Under the pieces are notes generated by a model. It did no database searches. It saw nothing but the letters and a program-made list of their open reading frames with translations, and was not told the origin of the DNA. This document shows positions 26,212 to 36,321 of a DNA stretch of 64,000 nucleotides, piece by piece. The number at the start of each line of letters is the position of its first letter. Position 1 is the stretch's first letter. The translations under genes and the position numbers were made by a program. This DNA is from Streptomyces sp. TG1A-60 (GTDB lineage Bacteria; Actinomycetota; Actinomycetes; Streptomycetales; Streptomycetaceae). The stretch lies in assembly GCF_037201975.1 (NCBI RefSeq), contig NZ_CP147520.1:7750001-7814000 (forward strand). Reading direction: 5' to 3'.

Positions 26212-28577
26212 CGGGCTGGACGTGGGAGTACGAGGGCTACGAACCCGCGGACGAGCGGCTGAGGGAGTCGCTGTGCACGCTGGGCAACGGCTACTTCGCC
26301 ACACGTGGGGCGCTGCCGGAGTGCGCCGCCGACGACGTGCACTATCCGGGCACCTATGCGGCCGGCTGCTACAACCGGCTCAGCACGGACATCGCGGGGC
26401 ACCGGGTGGAGAACGAGGACATGGTCAACCTCCCGAACTGGCTGCCGCTGCGGTTCCGTCTCCCTGGGCAGCCGTGGCTCACACCGGACACGGCGACCGT
26501 GCTCGACCACCGCCAGGTGCTGCACTTGGCCTCAGGGACGCTGGAGCGCCGGACGAGGTACGCGCTCGGTGAGGACCGGGTGCTGTCCGTGCGTCAGCAG
26601 CGTCTCGTGGACATGGCCGACCCCCACCTGGCGGCCCTGCGCACCGAGTTCACCGCCGAGGGGTTCTCCGGCGAGGTCGACATCGAGGCCATGCTCGACG
26701 GCGGCGTGACCAACGCAGGCGTTCCGCGCTACCGCGACCTGGACGGCCGTCATCTGACCCATGTGCACACCGGCTCCACCGTCGCGGACACGGTGTGGCT
26801 GCGCTGCCGCACCCGGACCTCCGACATCCGCATCGGCATGGCGGCCAGGCTGACCTGCGACGCACCGGTCACCGCTTGGCACGAGGCACCGCGCGCCGGC
26901 CAGCGGGTGCGCCTGCGGCTGCTTCCCGGCCGCACTGCCGCCGTCGACAAGACCGTGGCCCTGCACACCTCACACGACCCCGCGATCAGCGACCCGCTGG
27001 ACGCCGCGATCGACAGGGTGGGCACCGCGCTGGCGTTCGACGAGCTGCTCGACACGCATCTGACGGCCTGGGACCAGCTGTGGCGGCGGGCCGAGCTGGA
27101 CGTCGCCGGGGAGGCGGGCGACATCCTGCGGCTGCACCTGTTCCACGTCCTGCAGACCCTCTCCCCGCACACCGCGGACCTCGACGTCGGTGTTCCGGCC
27201 CGGGGGCTGCACGGTGAGGCGTATCGCGGCCACGTCTTCTGGGACGAACTGTTCGTGCTTCCCTACCTCGACCTGCACTTTCCGGAGGTGTCCCGCGCCC
27301 TGCTCCGCTATCGCCACCGCCGCCTGGACCAGGCCCGCGCCGCCGCCCGCGCCGTGGGCCGGCGCGGCGCGCTCTACCCGTGGCAGAGCGGCAGCGACGG
27401 TCGCGAGGAGTCGCAGCGACTGCACCTCAACCCCCGCTCGGGGCGCTGGCTGCCCGACCACTCGCGGCTCCAGAGGCATGTCGGCTCGGCGGTCGCGTAC
27501 AACGTGTGGCGGTACTGCGAGGCCAGCGGTGACGCCGAGTTCCTGCACACCGAGGGCGCGGAGATGCTGCTGGAGATCGCCCGCTTCTGGGCCGACTCGG
27601 CAGTCTGGGACGAGGGACTGGGCCGGCACCGCATCCGGGGTGTGATGGGCCCCGACGAGTACCACGACGCCTATCCCGGCGCGCGGGAACCCGGGCTGGA
27701 CGACAACGCGTACACCAACGTCACCGCCGCCTGGGTGCTCACCCGCACCCTGGACGTGCTGCGGTCCCTGCCGGAGCCCCGCCGACGCGAACTCGCCGAG
27801 CGCACCGGCCTGGACGACGGTGAAAGCGAACAGTGGGAGGACGTCTCGCGCACCCTCCACGTGCCCTTCCACGACGGTGTCATCAGCCAGTTCGAAGGCT
27901 ACGCCGACCTCGCCGAACTCGACTGGGACGGCTACCGGAAGCGGTACGGCGACATCCGGCGCCTGGATCGGATCCTGGAGGCGGAGGGCGACACCGTCAA
28001 CCGCTACCGGGCGTCCAAGCAGGCCGACGTCCTGATGCTCGGTTACCTCTTCTCACCGACCGAACTGGCCTCCCTCTTAGGCCGGTTGGGCCACCGGCTC
28101 GACGACGACATCTGGCGGCGCACCGTCGACCACTACCTCCACCGCACCAGTCACGGCTCCACCCTCAGCGGCCTGGTCCACGGCTGGGTGCTGGCCCGGG
28201 CCCGGCGCACCGAGGCGTGGTCCTACATGCAGGAAGCCCTGCGCGGCGACATCGCCGATCTGCAGGGCGGCACCACGGGCGAAGGCATCCACCTGGGTGC
28301 CATGGCGGGCACCCTCGACCTCGTCCAGCGCGGGCTGACCGGACTGGAGACCCGCGCCGGGGCGCTGTGGCTCGATCCCGTACCACTGCCGGAACTGTCG
28401 GCCTACGGCTTCTCCCTGCGCTACCAGGGCCACTGGGGCGTCCGGCTGCGCCTGGAGCACGGGCGGCTGGAGATCGCGGTGCCGGCGTCCGACCGGCCTC
28501 CCATCGATGTCCGGCTGCCCGATCACAGTGTCTGTCTCCGGCCGGGGGAGCGGAGCCGCCTGGCCCTCCCGGACTGA
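26208..28577 (+). CDS. Glycoside hydrolase family 65 disaccharide phosphorylase
   Basis: A 789-residue cytosolic enzyme, length normal for GH65. The N-terminal beta-sandwich spans about 1-270 and the (alpha/alpha)6 barrel about 300-670. The catalytic acid is Glu484 in GVMGPDEYHDA; FWDELFVLPYL and the phosphate-site TTGEGIHLGAMAGT are present. GH65 enzymes split trehalose, maltose, kojibiose or nigerose with phosphate, giving beta-glucose 1-phosphate and glucose. The coupled beta-PGM would feed the phosphate ester into glycolysis. Which disaccharide is used cannot be read here. Confidence 0.93.
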   Translation: MTGWTWEYEGYEPADERLRESLCTLGNGYFATRGALPECAADDVHYPGTYAAGCYNRLSTDIAGHRVENEDMVNLPNWLPLRFRLPGQPWLTPDTATVLDHRQVLHLASGTLERRTRYALGEDRVLSVRQQRLVDMADPHLAALRTEFTAEGFSGEVDIEAMLDGGVTNAGVPRYRDLDGRHLTHVHTGSTVADTVWLRCRTRTSDIRIGMAARLTCDAPVTAWHEAPRAGQRVRLRLLPGRTAAVDKTVALHTSHDPAISDPLDAAIDRVGTALAFDELLDTHLTAWDQLWRRAELDVAGEAGDILRLHLFHVLQTLSPHTADLDVGVPARGLHGEAYRGHVFWDELFVLPYLDLHFPEVSRALLRYRHRRLDQARAAARAVGRRGALYPWQSGSDGREESQRLHLNPRSGRWLPDHSRLQRHVGSAVAYNVWRYCEASGDAEFLHTEGAEMLLEIARFWADSAVWDEGLGRHRIRGVMGPDEYHDAYPGAREPGLDDNAYTNVTAAWVLTRTLDVLRSLPEPRRRELAERTGLDDGESEQWEDVSRTLHVPFHDGVISQFEGYADLAELDWDGYRKRYGDIRRLDRILEAEGDTVNRYRASKQADVLMLGYLFSPTELASLLGRLGHRLDDDIWRRTVDHYLHRTSHGSTLSGLVHGWVLARARRTEAWSYMQEALRGDIADLQGGTTGEGIHLGAMAGTLDLVQRGLTGLETRAGALWLDPVPLPELSAYGFSLRYQGHWGVRLRLEHGRLEIAVPASDRPPIDVRLPDHSVCLRPGERSRLALPD

Positions 28578-28749
28578 CATCCGCGGGCGACCCGCGCGCG
28601 TAGGGGCCGGATGGTCCTCGGCGGGCCCCGGTGTCCTGAACTGCCGTCCCCGTCAGGGCGAGGGAGAACCCGCGCATGCCGCTCAGCGGTCGCTGGGGCG
28701 GCGTGCGCTGCGGTAGACGGAGGACCGTGTCCGTGCGGCCGTTCATGGT

Positions 28750-29112
28750 GTGTGGCCGCGTGCCGAGCTGCTGGTGCCGGGCTCGCGTGGGCTGAGAGGT
28801 TCACCGGGTCCTTGGTGGGCCGGGTCGCCCTCGGGTGGCGGCGAGGACCACGCGTCCCGTCGTCCTCGTGCGGGCGGGGCAGGAGGCCGGGGGCGAGCAC
28901 GTCCCCGCGGCTGGCGGCAGTGCTTTCCCCGTACCGGGTACCGGGATGTGGTGCTCGGCCTCGGTGCCTGAGGTGTGGCGAGAGCGCTGGTGCGGGCCGC
29001 GTCCTCGGCGAGCCTCCTCGTCGTCCCACGACCGGCCGCGCGGACCGGTCCCGTCGCCCACACACTGATCCACCACGTGACCTGGCCGGTCGCGCTGGTC
29101 CGCACGACTGAC
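28750..29112 (+). pseudogene. Universal stress protein (two-domain), multiply frameshifted
   Basis: Pieces follow each other in the order of a two-domain Streptomyces Usp but in alternating frames: ELLVPGSRG, then RFTGSLVGRVAL, then ARTTRPVVLVRAGQEAGGEH, then YRDVVLGLGA, then ASLLVVPRPAARTGPVAHTL with IHHVTWPVALVR (to about 29105). At least three frame changes are needed and the second domain is shortened. It is the second broken Usp gene within 4 kb. Confidence 0.65.
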
Positions 29113-29265
29113 AACAGCCCGTCGCGGGCCCTCGGCGCGGAGGTGGACTGGCACCTCCCACCTCTTGTGCCGAGCGACCGGTACCGGGTTCGGAAGGCTG
29201 CTGGGCACAAGCTCCACAGGCCGTCAGGTACGCGCGACGGGGAAGGGGCGGACGGTGTCCCGCTG

Positions 29266-31164
29266 TCACCGCGTGGCGGCGGTACCGCCTCCCGCGTAGG
29301 TGATGTTCGGCCGGGGTGGGTGCGCCATGCCGGATCCGAGGAAGTAGTCGACGTGGTGGGACTGCATGTACCCCTTGAACGTCATGGCGTTCCGGTAGGC
29401 GGGGTTGTGGGCGAGTGTGTACAGGCGGGTGCTCGTCGGCTGGTTCGTGGTGAAGATGATCAACTCGCTGTAGGAGGCGTTGGTGTAGACGGCCTCCTCG
29501 CGCCAGTCGCCGAGGATGTCACCGACGAGGGTGGGCCCTCCCTGGGCGGCCGTGACCGCGCCGTGGTTCCAGGTGCTGACCAGCCGGGGCAGGCTGTTGG
29601 TCGGCCTCGGGTTCTGTGGGTCCCACTTCTCGATCTTGCCGTCGTTGAGCAGTTCCATGGTGAGGTCGCCGTCCCACCACAGGCCGAGTTGCGGCCACGG
29701 GCGCAGTGAGGTGTTCGGTTCGGTGAGCCTGTTGCCGGGAGCGTTGTACAGACCCGAGAAGGACCAGACCTCCATGCCGGGGAAGCGCGGGTCGACGTCG
29801 CCCGCCATGCCGCGTCCGACGTCGGCGGGGCCGCCGTTGTGCTTCCAGATGACGGAGCCGTTCGCGGCGTCGTAGTAGTACTCCAACAGCCCGCTTGAGT
29901 TGTCCTGTTGCACACCGTAGCCCTCCAGGCCCGGACGGCTGGGGTCCATGTCGGCGATGTGGAAGCGGTCGCCGTGGATGATGCCCTGGGGAGCCATCGA
30001 GTAGCGCAGGGAGCCGTTGCCGTTGAGTACGAATCCGATCTCGGCGACCTCGTCCGTTCCGTCACCGTTGACGTCGATGGCACGGGTGTTGTGTCCGTCG
30101 GGCGCGTTCTGGCTGCCGCGCAGCCACGTCCACTCATGCCTCAGCGCACTGCCGGTGAAACTCCAGGCGGCCATCATCAGGTTGAAGGCCCCGTCGGCGC
30201 GCCGGTTCTTCATGTAGGCGACCAGGCTCGGCGTGGTGCCGTTGAGGTACGCCACTCCGAGACGCGCGCCCACCGGACCGTCGCCCAGGTAAGTGGTCGG
30301 CACCGCGGACCAGTTGCGGAGCGCTCCGGTCCGGCCGTCGAGGACGGCCATGAACTGGCGTGCGTCGTCCGCGTGTGTCCAGGTCGTTCCGTCGCCGAAC
30401 CTGACGCCGTCGGCGATCTTCAGGGCGACCTCCGCGCGGCCGTCGCTGTCGAAGTCGTAGACCGTGACGCCGTCCCAGTGGCCCACGTCGATCGCGGACG
30501 AACCCGGTTCGATGTTGTTCTGGTTCTGGCTGTTCGGCCCCATGTCGACCTCCCAGAGGAACCGCCCGTGGCTGCTGTACGCCTCGAGCTTCTGGGGAGA
30601 GGTCTGCCGGTCCAGTACGTAGTCGTACTCGCCGTCGCCGTCGAGGTCGCCGACCCAGACGAACTTGACCGGACCGCCGGGACGCAACGGCACGCGGACC
30701 ACCGGCTCGGTGGCGTGGTTCGCCGTCAGCGTGAAGGCACCGCTGTGTGCCTGCTCCTGTCCGCCCACGACCGCGGCCACGCGATAGCTGTTGGATCGCG
30801 TCAGGTCGGCCGTGGAGTCCACGTAGGTGGTCCCGCCTGTCAGGGGGCTCGCGGTGAGCTTCACGTACGCGCCGCCGCCGGTGGAGCGGTACACGTGGAA
30901 ACCGATGCCCGCCGGGTCGAGCCCCAGCAGCCGCCACGAGACCAGGACCTGGGTGGTGGTGGAACGCACTGCCACGACCCCGCGCCCGAGGTTCTCCATC
31001 ACCCGCGCGGCCCGGATGCTCGCGTCGCCGCCCGCTGCTGCGCTCGCGCCGGGCGCGGTGGGGCTCGCCGGGTCGGCGGTCGCCGACACGGCGCAGAAGG
31101 CCAGGACCGCCGAGACGGTGAGGGGAACCCGACGGACAGACCAAGGCCGAACTTTCATGGGCAT
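29266..31164 (-). CDS. Secreted rhamnogalacturonan lyase, polysaccharide lyase family 11
   Basis: A 632-residue exported enzyme cutting the rhamnogalacturonan I backbone of pectin by beta-elimination. Residues 1-31 are the signal peptide (MPMKVRPWSVRRVPLTVSAV), a fibronectin-like N-terminal sandwich spans about 50-150, and the eight-bladed propeller follows with repeated calcium-binding DxDxDG motifs (GDLDGDGEYDYV, YDFDSDGRAEVALK, IDVNGDGTDEVAEIG). ATG 31164 has AGGAGG upstream. Upstream DNA carries two inverted repeats suited to repressor binding. It has no CBM, unlike some longer Streptomyces homologues. It is a lone gene; its importer is not next to it. Confidence 0.93.
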   Translation of the reverse strand: MPMKVRPWSVRRVPLTVSAVLAFCAVSATADPASPTAPGASAAAGGDASIRAARVMENLGRGVVAVRSTTTQVLVSWRLLGLDPAGIGFHVYRSTGGGAYVKLTASPLTGGTTYVDSTADLTRSNSYRVAAVVGGQEQAHSGAFTLTANHATEPVVRVPLRPGGPVKFVWVGDLDGDGEYDYVLDRQTSPQKLEAYSSHGRFLWEVDMGPNSQNQNNIEPGSSAIDVGHWDGVTVYDFDSDGRAEVALKIADGVRFGDGTTWTHADDARQFMAVLDGRTGALRNWSAVPTTYLGDGPVGARLGVAYLNGTTPSLVAYMKNRRADGAFNLMMAAWSFTGSALRHEWTWLRGSQNAPDGHNTRAIDVNGDGTDEVAEIGFVLNGNGSLRYSMAPQGIIHGDRFHIADMDPSRPGLEGYGVQQDNSSGLLEYYYDAANGSVIWKHNGGPADVGRGMAGDVDPRFPGMEVWSFSGLYNAPGNRLTEPNTSLRPWPQLGLWWDGDLTMELLNDGKIEKWDPQNPRPTNSLPRLVSTWNHGAVTAAQGGPTLVGDILGDWREEAVYTNASYSELIIFTTNQPTSTRLYTLAHNPAYRNAMTFKGYMQSHHVDYFLGSGMAHPPRPNITYAGGGTAATR

Positions 31165-31311
31165 GACAACCTCCTGAATGCTCCCGATTGCTGTGCGGGG
31201 CGCGTGGACCGGGTGACCGCCCTCGGCTCGGGCCGGAAACCCTGGAGAGTTGAACCGCTTACACGCTTGCGATGGAAGCAGTGTGATGACTGTGCGTCAA
31301 GGTACCTGGAG

Positions 31312-31328
31312 CTGCAAAATCCTTGCAG
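31312..31328. promoter_or_regulatory. Inverted repeat CTGCAA-N5-TTGCAG upstream of PL11
   Basis: Perfect 6-bp arms with a 5-bp spacer, 148 bp before the lyase start; a plausible regulator site. Confidence 0.5.
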
Positions 31329-31371
31329 TTCAACGGAGTTGACGTGTCTGATCGTATGCGCGAGCCTCGGT

Positions 31372-31385
31372 TGGAAGCGCTTCCA
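31372..31385. promoter_or_regulatory. LacI/CcpA-like operator TGGAAGCGCTTCCA upstream of PL11
   Basis: A perfect 14-bp palindrome with central CG, the shape of LacI-family sites (compare TGGAAGCGCTTCCA-type operators of sugar regulons). It lies about 210 bp before the lyase. The repressor is not in this window. Confidence 0.6.
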
Positions 31386-31817
31386 TCTGGGTGCGGGAGG
31401 CGGAAGGTCCGACAGCCTGCTCGACCGCGTGCAAGGACGGCGGGCCACGCCGCGCGACGAACCATGACGAGGCGAGGTGGACCGGGCTTCGATCCATGCG
31501 TGCAGACCGCCGTCCGGAGGTGCCGTGTCAGTCCCGGCCCGTTCCCCGCAGAAGGTGTCCTCACCGCCGCGAAGCGCATCGGCCTTGGCGCCGTCGTGCT
31601 CTGGTCCCGGGCGCGTTCCACGGTGAGCATGCCGCTCGCCCGCCATGACGACGCCACCCCATGACGCCCGCCGGCCGGTACGACGGCCGAGGCCGCCGTG
31701 TGTTCGCGCGACGGCCGGGAGCCGCGGCCGAACCACGCCGAGTACCCCGCGGTCGTCCGCGCATTCCACTGGGAACGGTTCTCTTCGGGGCGACCGAGAT
31801 CTCCGCACCAGGCTTTG

Positions 31818-31833
31818 GTTGTCGTACGACAAC
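31818..31833. promoter_or_regulatory. Perfect 16-bp palindrome GTTGTCGTACGACAAC
   Basis: The core TTGTCGTACGA fits the TNGTNNNACNA consensus of FadR-type GntR regulators. It lies 140 bp upstream of the HAMP kinase start, in the ~430-bp region between PL11 regulation and the kinase, where I see no gene. It may control the kinase. Confidence 0.55.
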
Positions 31834-31973
31834 TGAGTTAACCTTCACCGGATTTTCTCAACCGGCCGATCCATGAACCGCGGAAATGCGGACGGTGAGC
31901 GGGCCTTTCACGGCCCGGCGCGGGTTCCGAGTCCTCGGCGTGAGGGCTCTTGGGGAGCGGAACGAGGGTGCGC

Positions 31974-34900
31974 ATGAGCAGCAAGACGATCGAGGCCCCC
32001 GACCAGGCCCCGGGCGAGCAGGAGCTACGGCAACTCCTGGCCGGACTGACCGCCGTACGGGACGGCGACTTCGGCACCCGGCTGCCGTCCGACGGCGAGG
32101 GCCTGCTCGGCGACATCGCCACGGTCTTCAACGGCATGGTGGACCAACTGTCCGTGTTCACCTCGGAAGTGACGCGGGTGGCGCGTGAGGTGGGCACCGA
32201 GGGCACGCTCGGCGGTCAGGCCGAGGTGCCGGGGGTCTCGGGCACCTGGGCCGACCTGACCGAGTCGGTCAACGCCATGGCGGGGAATCTGACCACCCAG
32301 GTGCGCGACATCGCACAGGTCGCGACCGCCGTCGCCAAGGGGGACCTGTCGCAGAAGATCGACGTCCCGGCGCGGGGCGAGATCCTGCAGCTGAAGGAGA
32401 CCGTCAACACGATGGTCGACCAGCTCTCCGCGTTCGCCGACGAGGTCACGCGTGTCGCGCGCGAAGTCGGCAGCGAGGGCCGGCTCGGTGGACAGGCCCA
32501 GGTGCCCGGCGTCGGCGGCGTGTGGCGCGACCTGACCGATTCGGTGAACTTCATGGCGGGCAACCTCACCTCCCAGGTCCGCAACGTCGCCCAGGTGACC
32601 ACGGCGGTGGCTCAGGGCGATCTCTCCCAGAAGATCACCGTGGACGCCCGTGGTGAGATCCTGGAGCTGAAGAACACCATCAACACGATGGTCGACCAGC
32701 TCTCCGGCTTCGCCGACGAGGTCACCCGTGTCGCCCGCGAGGTCGGCACCGAGGGACGGCTCGGCGGACAGGCGGACGTCAAGGGAGTGAAGGGCACCTG
32801 GCACGACCTCACGGACTCCGTGAACTTCATGGCGGGCAACCTCACCTCCCAGGTCCGCAACGTCGCCCAGGTGGCCACGGCGGTGGCTCAGGGCGATCTC
32901 TCCCAGAAGATCACCGTGGACGCCCGTGGTGAGATCCTGGAGCTGAAGAACACCATCAACACGATGGTCGACCAGCTCTCCGGCTTCGCCGACGAGGTCA
33001 CCCGTGTCGCCCGCGAAGTCGGCACGGAGGGCAACCTGGGCGGACAGGCCATCGTCCGGGGCGCGTCGGGGACCTGGAAGGACCTGACGGACAACGTCAA
33101 CGTGATGGCGTCGAACCTGACCGGCCAGGTCCGCTCGATCGCCCAGGTCGCCACGGCCGTCGCACGCGGCGATCTGTCCCAGAAGATCATGGTCGAGGCC
33201 AAGGGCGAGGTCGCGGCCCTGGCGGACGTCATCAACACGATGGTCGACACGCTCTCCGCGTTCGCCGACGAGGTCACCCGTGTCGCCCGCGAGGTCGGCA
33301 CCGAGGGACGTCTCGGGGGCCAGGCTCACGTGCCGAACGTCGCGGGCACGTGGAAGGACCTGACGGACAACGTCAACTCGATGGCCAACAACCTCACCGG
33401 CCAGGTCCGCAACATCGCCCTGGTGACGACGGCCGTGGCCAACGGCGACCTGTCGAAGAAGATCGACGTCGATGCCCGTGGTGAGATCCTGGAGCTGAAG
33501 ACCACCATCAACACGATGGTCGACCAGCTGTCGTCGTTCGCCGCCGAGGTCACCCGTGTCGCCCGTGAGGTCGGCAGCGAGGGCCGGCTCGGCGGACAGG
33601 CGGAGGTGGAGGGTGTCGAGGGCACCTGGAAGCGGCTGACGGAGAACGTCAACGAACTGGCCGGCAACCTCACCCGCCAGGTCCGGGCGATCGCCGAGGT
33701 GGCGAGCGCGGTCGCCGAGGGCGACCTGACCCGCTCGATCACCGTGGAGGCGTCGGGCGAGGTCGCCGAACTGAAGGACAACATCAACTCCATGGTGGAG
33801 TCCCTGCGTGAGACCACGCGGGCCAACCAGGAGCAGGACTGGCTGAAGACCAACCTCGCCCGGATCTCCGGCCTGATGCAGGGCCACCGCGACCTGTCCG
33901 TCGTCGCCGAGCTCATCATGGACGAGCTCACGCCGCTGGTCTCGGCGCAGTACGGCGCCTTCTACCTCGCCGAGGACACCACGCGCGGTCCCGAGCTCCG
34001 GCTGGTGGGCTCCTACGGCTATCCCGACGAGACCGACCGGCCCGACCGCATCCCCGTCGGGCGCTCGCTGGTCGGGCAAGCGGCGCGCAACCGCCGGCCC
34101 ATCAGCGTGGCGGAGCTGCCGCCGGGGTACGTGACCATCTCCTCCGGTCTCGGTCAGGCCGTGCCCGGCGCTCTGATGGTGCTGCCCATCGTGGTCGAGG
34201 ACCAGGTCCTCGGTGTCATCGAGCTGGGCTCCGTCAGCCGCTTCACCCAGATCCACCAGGACTTCCTCGCCCAGCTGATGCCGACCATCGGCGTCAACCT
34301 CAACACCATCGTGGCCAACGCGCGTACCGAGGAACTACTGGGGGAGTCCCAGCGGCTGACCGCCGAACTCCAGGCACGGTCGGAGGAGTTGCAGGTGCAG
34401 CAGGACGAACTGCAGCGCTCCAACGCCGAACTGGAGGAGAAGGCCTCCCTGCTGGCCTCGCAGAACAGTGACATCGAGGCCAAGAACTTGGAGATCGAGC
34501 AGGCACGGCAGGAGCTGGAGACACGCGCACAACAGCTGTCCCTGGCGTCGAAGTACAAGTCGGAGTTCCTGGCGAACATGAGCCACGAACTGCGCACCCC
34601 GCTCAACAGCCTGCTGATCCTCGCCCAGTTGCTGGCGCAGAACCCCTCGCGCAACCTCACGCCCAAGCAGGTCGAGTACGCGGGCATCATCCACTCGGCG
34701 GGTTCGGACCTGTTGCAGCTGATCAACGACATCCTCGACCTGTCGAAGGTCGAGGCCGGCAAGATGGATGTCACCCCCGAGCGTGTCCCGCTGGGCAAGC
34801 TGCTGGAGTACGTCGAGGCGACGTTCCGGCCGATGACGACGCAGAAGAGTCTCGACTTCACGGTGGGTACCGCGCCGGGCACGCCCGCCGACCTGCTCAC

Positions 34901-36245
34901 CGACGACTCCCGGCTGCGGCAGATCCTGCGCAATCTACTGTCGAACGCGGTGAAGTTCACCGAACAGGGGGGCGTCGCACTGCGCATCGAACCCGCCGCC
35001 GACCGGGAGGTGCCCACGGGCGTCCACCGCGGCGGTCCCGTCGTGGCCTTCCGGGTGAAGGACACCGGTATCGGCATCCCCCCGCAGCAACTGGATACGA
35101 TCTTCGGGGCCTTCCAGCAGGCGGACGGCACCACCAGCCGCAAATACGGCGGCACCGGCCTCGGCCTGTCCATCACCCGGGAGATCGCCCATCTGCTCGG
35201 CGGCGCCGTCACGGTCGACAGCACGCCCGGTCAGGGCACCACCTTCACCCTCTACCTCCCCGTGGCACGCGCCGACTTCGAGGATCTGCTCGACGGCGGC
35301 GGCCGACCGACGGAGCACCCGCACACCACCGGCCCGGAACTCCCGCCGGCCTCCCGGCCGGACGCCGCTTCCACCCCGGTTCCCGAGCAGCGCCGACGCC
35401 GCCTGCTCGTCGTCGAAGACCGCCCGCGCGGACTGCTGACCCTCGTCGCCGAGCGTGCGGTCGCGGACATCGCGCCCGACCCCGACAACCGGCTCGGGGC
35501 GATCGACATCATCACGGCGATCGGGGCGCAGGAAGCGGCGAGCACGCTGGCCGCCGAACCCTGTCACTGCGTCGTCCTCGAACTGGGCATGCCCGACGAC
35601 GAGGGTGCGCGCCTGCTGGATGCCATGGAGGGTGACTCGGCGCTGGCCAGCGTGCCCGTGCTCGTGCACACCGGTCATCGGGTGAACCCGGCGCACGAGC
35701 AGACGCTGCGCTCCCGTGCGAAGGGCCGCCCCCTGGACTTCCTGTCCAGCCTGGACGAACTGCGCGAACGGATCACCCTGCACCTGTCCGCCGAGGAACC
35801 GGGGGACGTGCTGTCACTGGTACGTGTCGAGGAGCCCCAGCGCCCGGCCGCGCAGGTCGTCGACGGCGCCTTCCTCGGCCGTACGGTGCTCGTGGTCGAC
35901 GACGACGCGCGCAACCTGTTCGCGCTGAGCGGGATGCTGGAGTTGCAGGGCTTCCACGTCCTGCACGCCGACAACGGCCGCAAGGGCATCGAGATGCTGC
36001 TCGCCCATCCGGACGTCTCGCTGGTCCTGATGGACGTGATGATGCCGGAGATGGACGGTTACACCGCCACCGCGGAGATCCGCGCGATGCCCCGGTACGC
36101 CGATCTGCCCATCATCGCCGTCACCGCGAAGGCCATGCCCGGCGACCAGGAGAAGAGCCTCGCGTCGGGCGCGAACGACTACGTCACCAAGCCCGTCGAC
36201 ACCGACGACCTCATCGGCCGCGTCCGACGCTGGCTGTCCGTGTGA
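31974..36245 (+). CDS. Soluble hybrid histidine kinase with long HAMP array, GAF, HisKA, HATPase and two receiver domains
   Basis: A 1423-residue cytoplasmic sensor kinase without membrane helices. Residues ~15-620 are six copies of a 92-residue unit plus one partial (each AxAVAxGDLSxKI...ARGEI then [19 protein letters not shown]), each unit being about two HAMP helices, so ~13 HAMP modules. A GAF domain (~640-790), coiled coil (~795-860), HisKA with phospho-acceptor His871 ([12 protein letters not shown]), HATPase ([31 protein letters not shown]), a receiver-like domain with Glu instead of Asp at the acceptor position ([12 protein letters not shown]) and a true C-terminal receiver with Asp1354 ([11 protein letters not shown]) and Lys in VTKPVD follow. 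ATG 31974 follows GAGGG. The layout matches group III hybrid kinases (fungal Nik1/Os-1). The SpoIIE phosphatase follows directly. Confidence 0.95.
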   Translation: MSSKTIEAPDQAPGEQELRQLLAGLTAVRDGDFGTRLPSDGEGLLGDIATVFNGMVDQLSVFTSEVTRVAREVGTEGTLGGQAEVPGVSGTWADLTESVNAMAGNLTTQVRDIAQVATAVAKGDLSQKIDVPARGEILQLKETVNTMVDQLSAFADEVTRVAREVGSEGRLGGQAQVPGVGGVWRDLTDSVNFMAGNLTSQVRNVAQVTTAVAQGDLSQKITVDARGEILELKNTINTMVDQLSGFADEVTRVAREVGTEGRLGGQADVKGVKGTWHDLTDSVNFMAGNLTSQVRNVAQVATAVAQGDLSQKITVDARGEILELKNTINTMVDQLSGFADEVTRVAREVGTEGNLGGQAIVRGASGTWKDLTDNVNVMASNLTGQVRSIAQVATAVARGDLSQKIMVEAKGEVAALADVINTMVDTLSAFADEVTRVAREVGTEGRLGGQAHVPNVAGTWKDLTDNVNSMANNLTGQVRNIALVTTAVANGDLSKKIDVDARGEILELKTTINTMVDQLSSFAAEVTRVAREVGSEGRLGGQAEVEGVEGTWKRLTENVNELAGNLTRQVRAIAEVASAVAEGDLTRSITVEASGEVAELKDNINSMVESLRETTRANQEQDWLKTNLARISGLMQGHRDLSVVAELIMDELTPLVSAQYGAFYLAEDTTRGPELRLVGSYGYPDETDRPDRIPVGRSLVGQAARNRRPISVAELPPGYVTISSGLGQAVPGALMVLPIVVEDQVLGVIELGSVSRFTQIHQDFLAQLMPTIGVNLNTIVANARTEELLGESQRLTAELQARSEELQVQQDELQRSNAELEEKASLLASQNSDIEAKNLEIEQARQELETRAQQLSLASKYKSEFLANMSHELRTPLNSLLILAQLLAQNPSRNLTPKQVEYAGIIHSAGSDLLQLINDILDLSKVEAGKMDVTPERVPLGKLLEYVEATFRPMTTQKSLDFTVGTAPGTPADLLTDDSRLRQILRNLLSNAVKFTEQGGVALRIEPAADREVPTGVHRGGPVVAFRVKDTGIGIPPQQLDTIFGAFQQADGTTSRKYGGTGLGLSITREIAHLLGGAVTVDSTPGQGTTFTLYLPVARADFEDLLDGGGRPTEHPHTTGPELPPASRPDAASTPVPEQRRRRLLVVEDRPRGLLTLVAERAVADIAPDPDNRLGAIDIITAIGAQEAASTLAAEPCHCVVLELGMPDDEGARLLDAMEGDSALASVPVLVHTGHRVNPAHEQTLRSRAKGRPLDFLSSLDELRERITLHLSAEEPGDVLSLVRVEEPQRPAAQVVDGAFLGRTVLVVDDDARNLFALSGMLELQGFHVLHADNGRKGIEMLLAHPDVSLVLMDVMMPEMDGYTATAEIRAMPRYADLPIIAVTAKAMPGDQEKSLASGANDYVTKPVDTDDLIGRVRRWLSV
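32095..33790 (+). repeat. 276-bp tandem repeats encoding the HAMP array
   Basis: The coding DNA repeats every 276 bp. Units around 32560-32830 and 32836-33106 are nearly identical over more than 200 bp, while outer units have drifted. Such identity suggests recent unequal crossover or gene conversion and a potential for copy-number change. Confidence 0.85.
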
Positions 36246-36321
36246 CGCGGAGACACACCGTCGCGCGCACCAGCCGACCGCGTGGTGTCCCTGGACGCCC
36301 GAGCCGAGGAACAGGTCAACC

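Noticed and set aside
32095..33790. Tandem repeats considered as CRISPR or satellite
   Set aside because: The period is 276 bp, in frame and coding; there are no spacers.
32025..34256. 743-codon open frame antisense to the HAMP array
   Set aside because: It mirrors the repeat structure of the kinase gene; its composition (His/Asp/Gly-rich) is the antisense shadow of a strongly biased coding strand.
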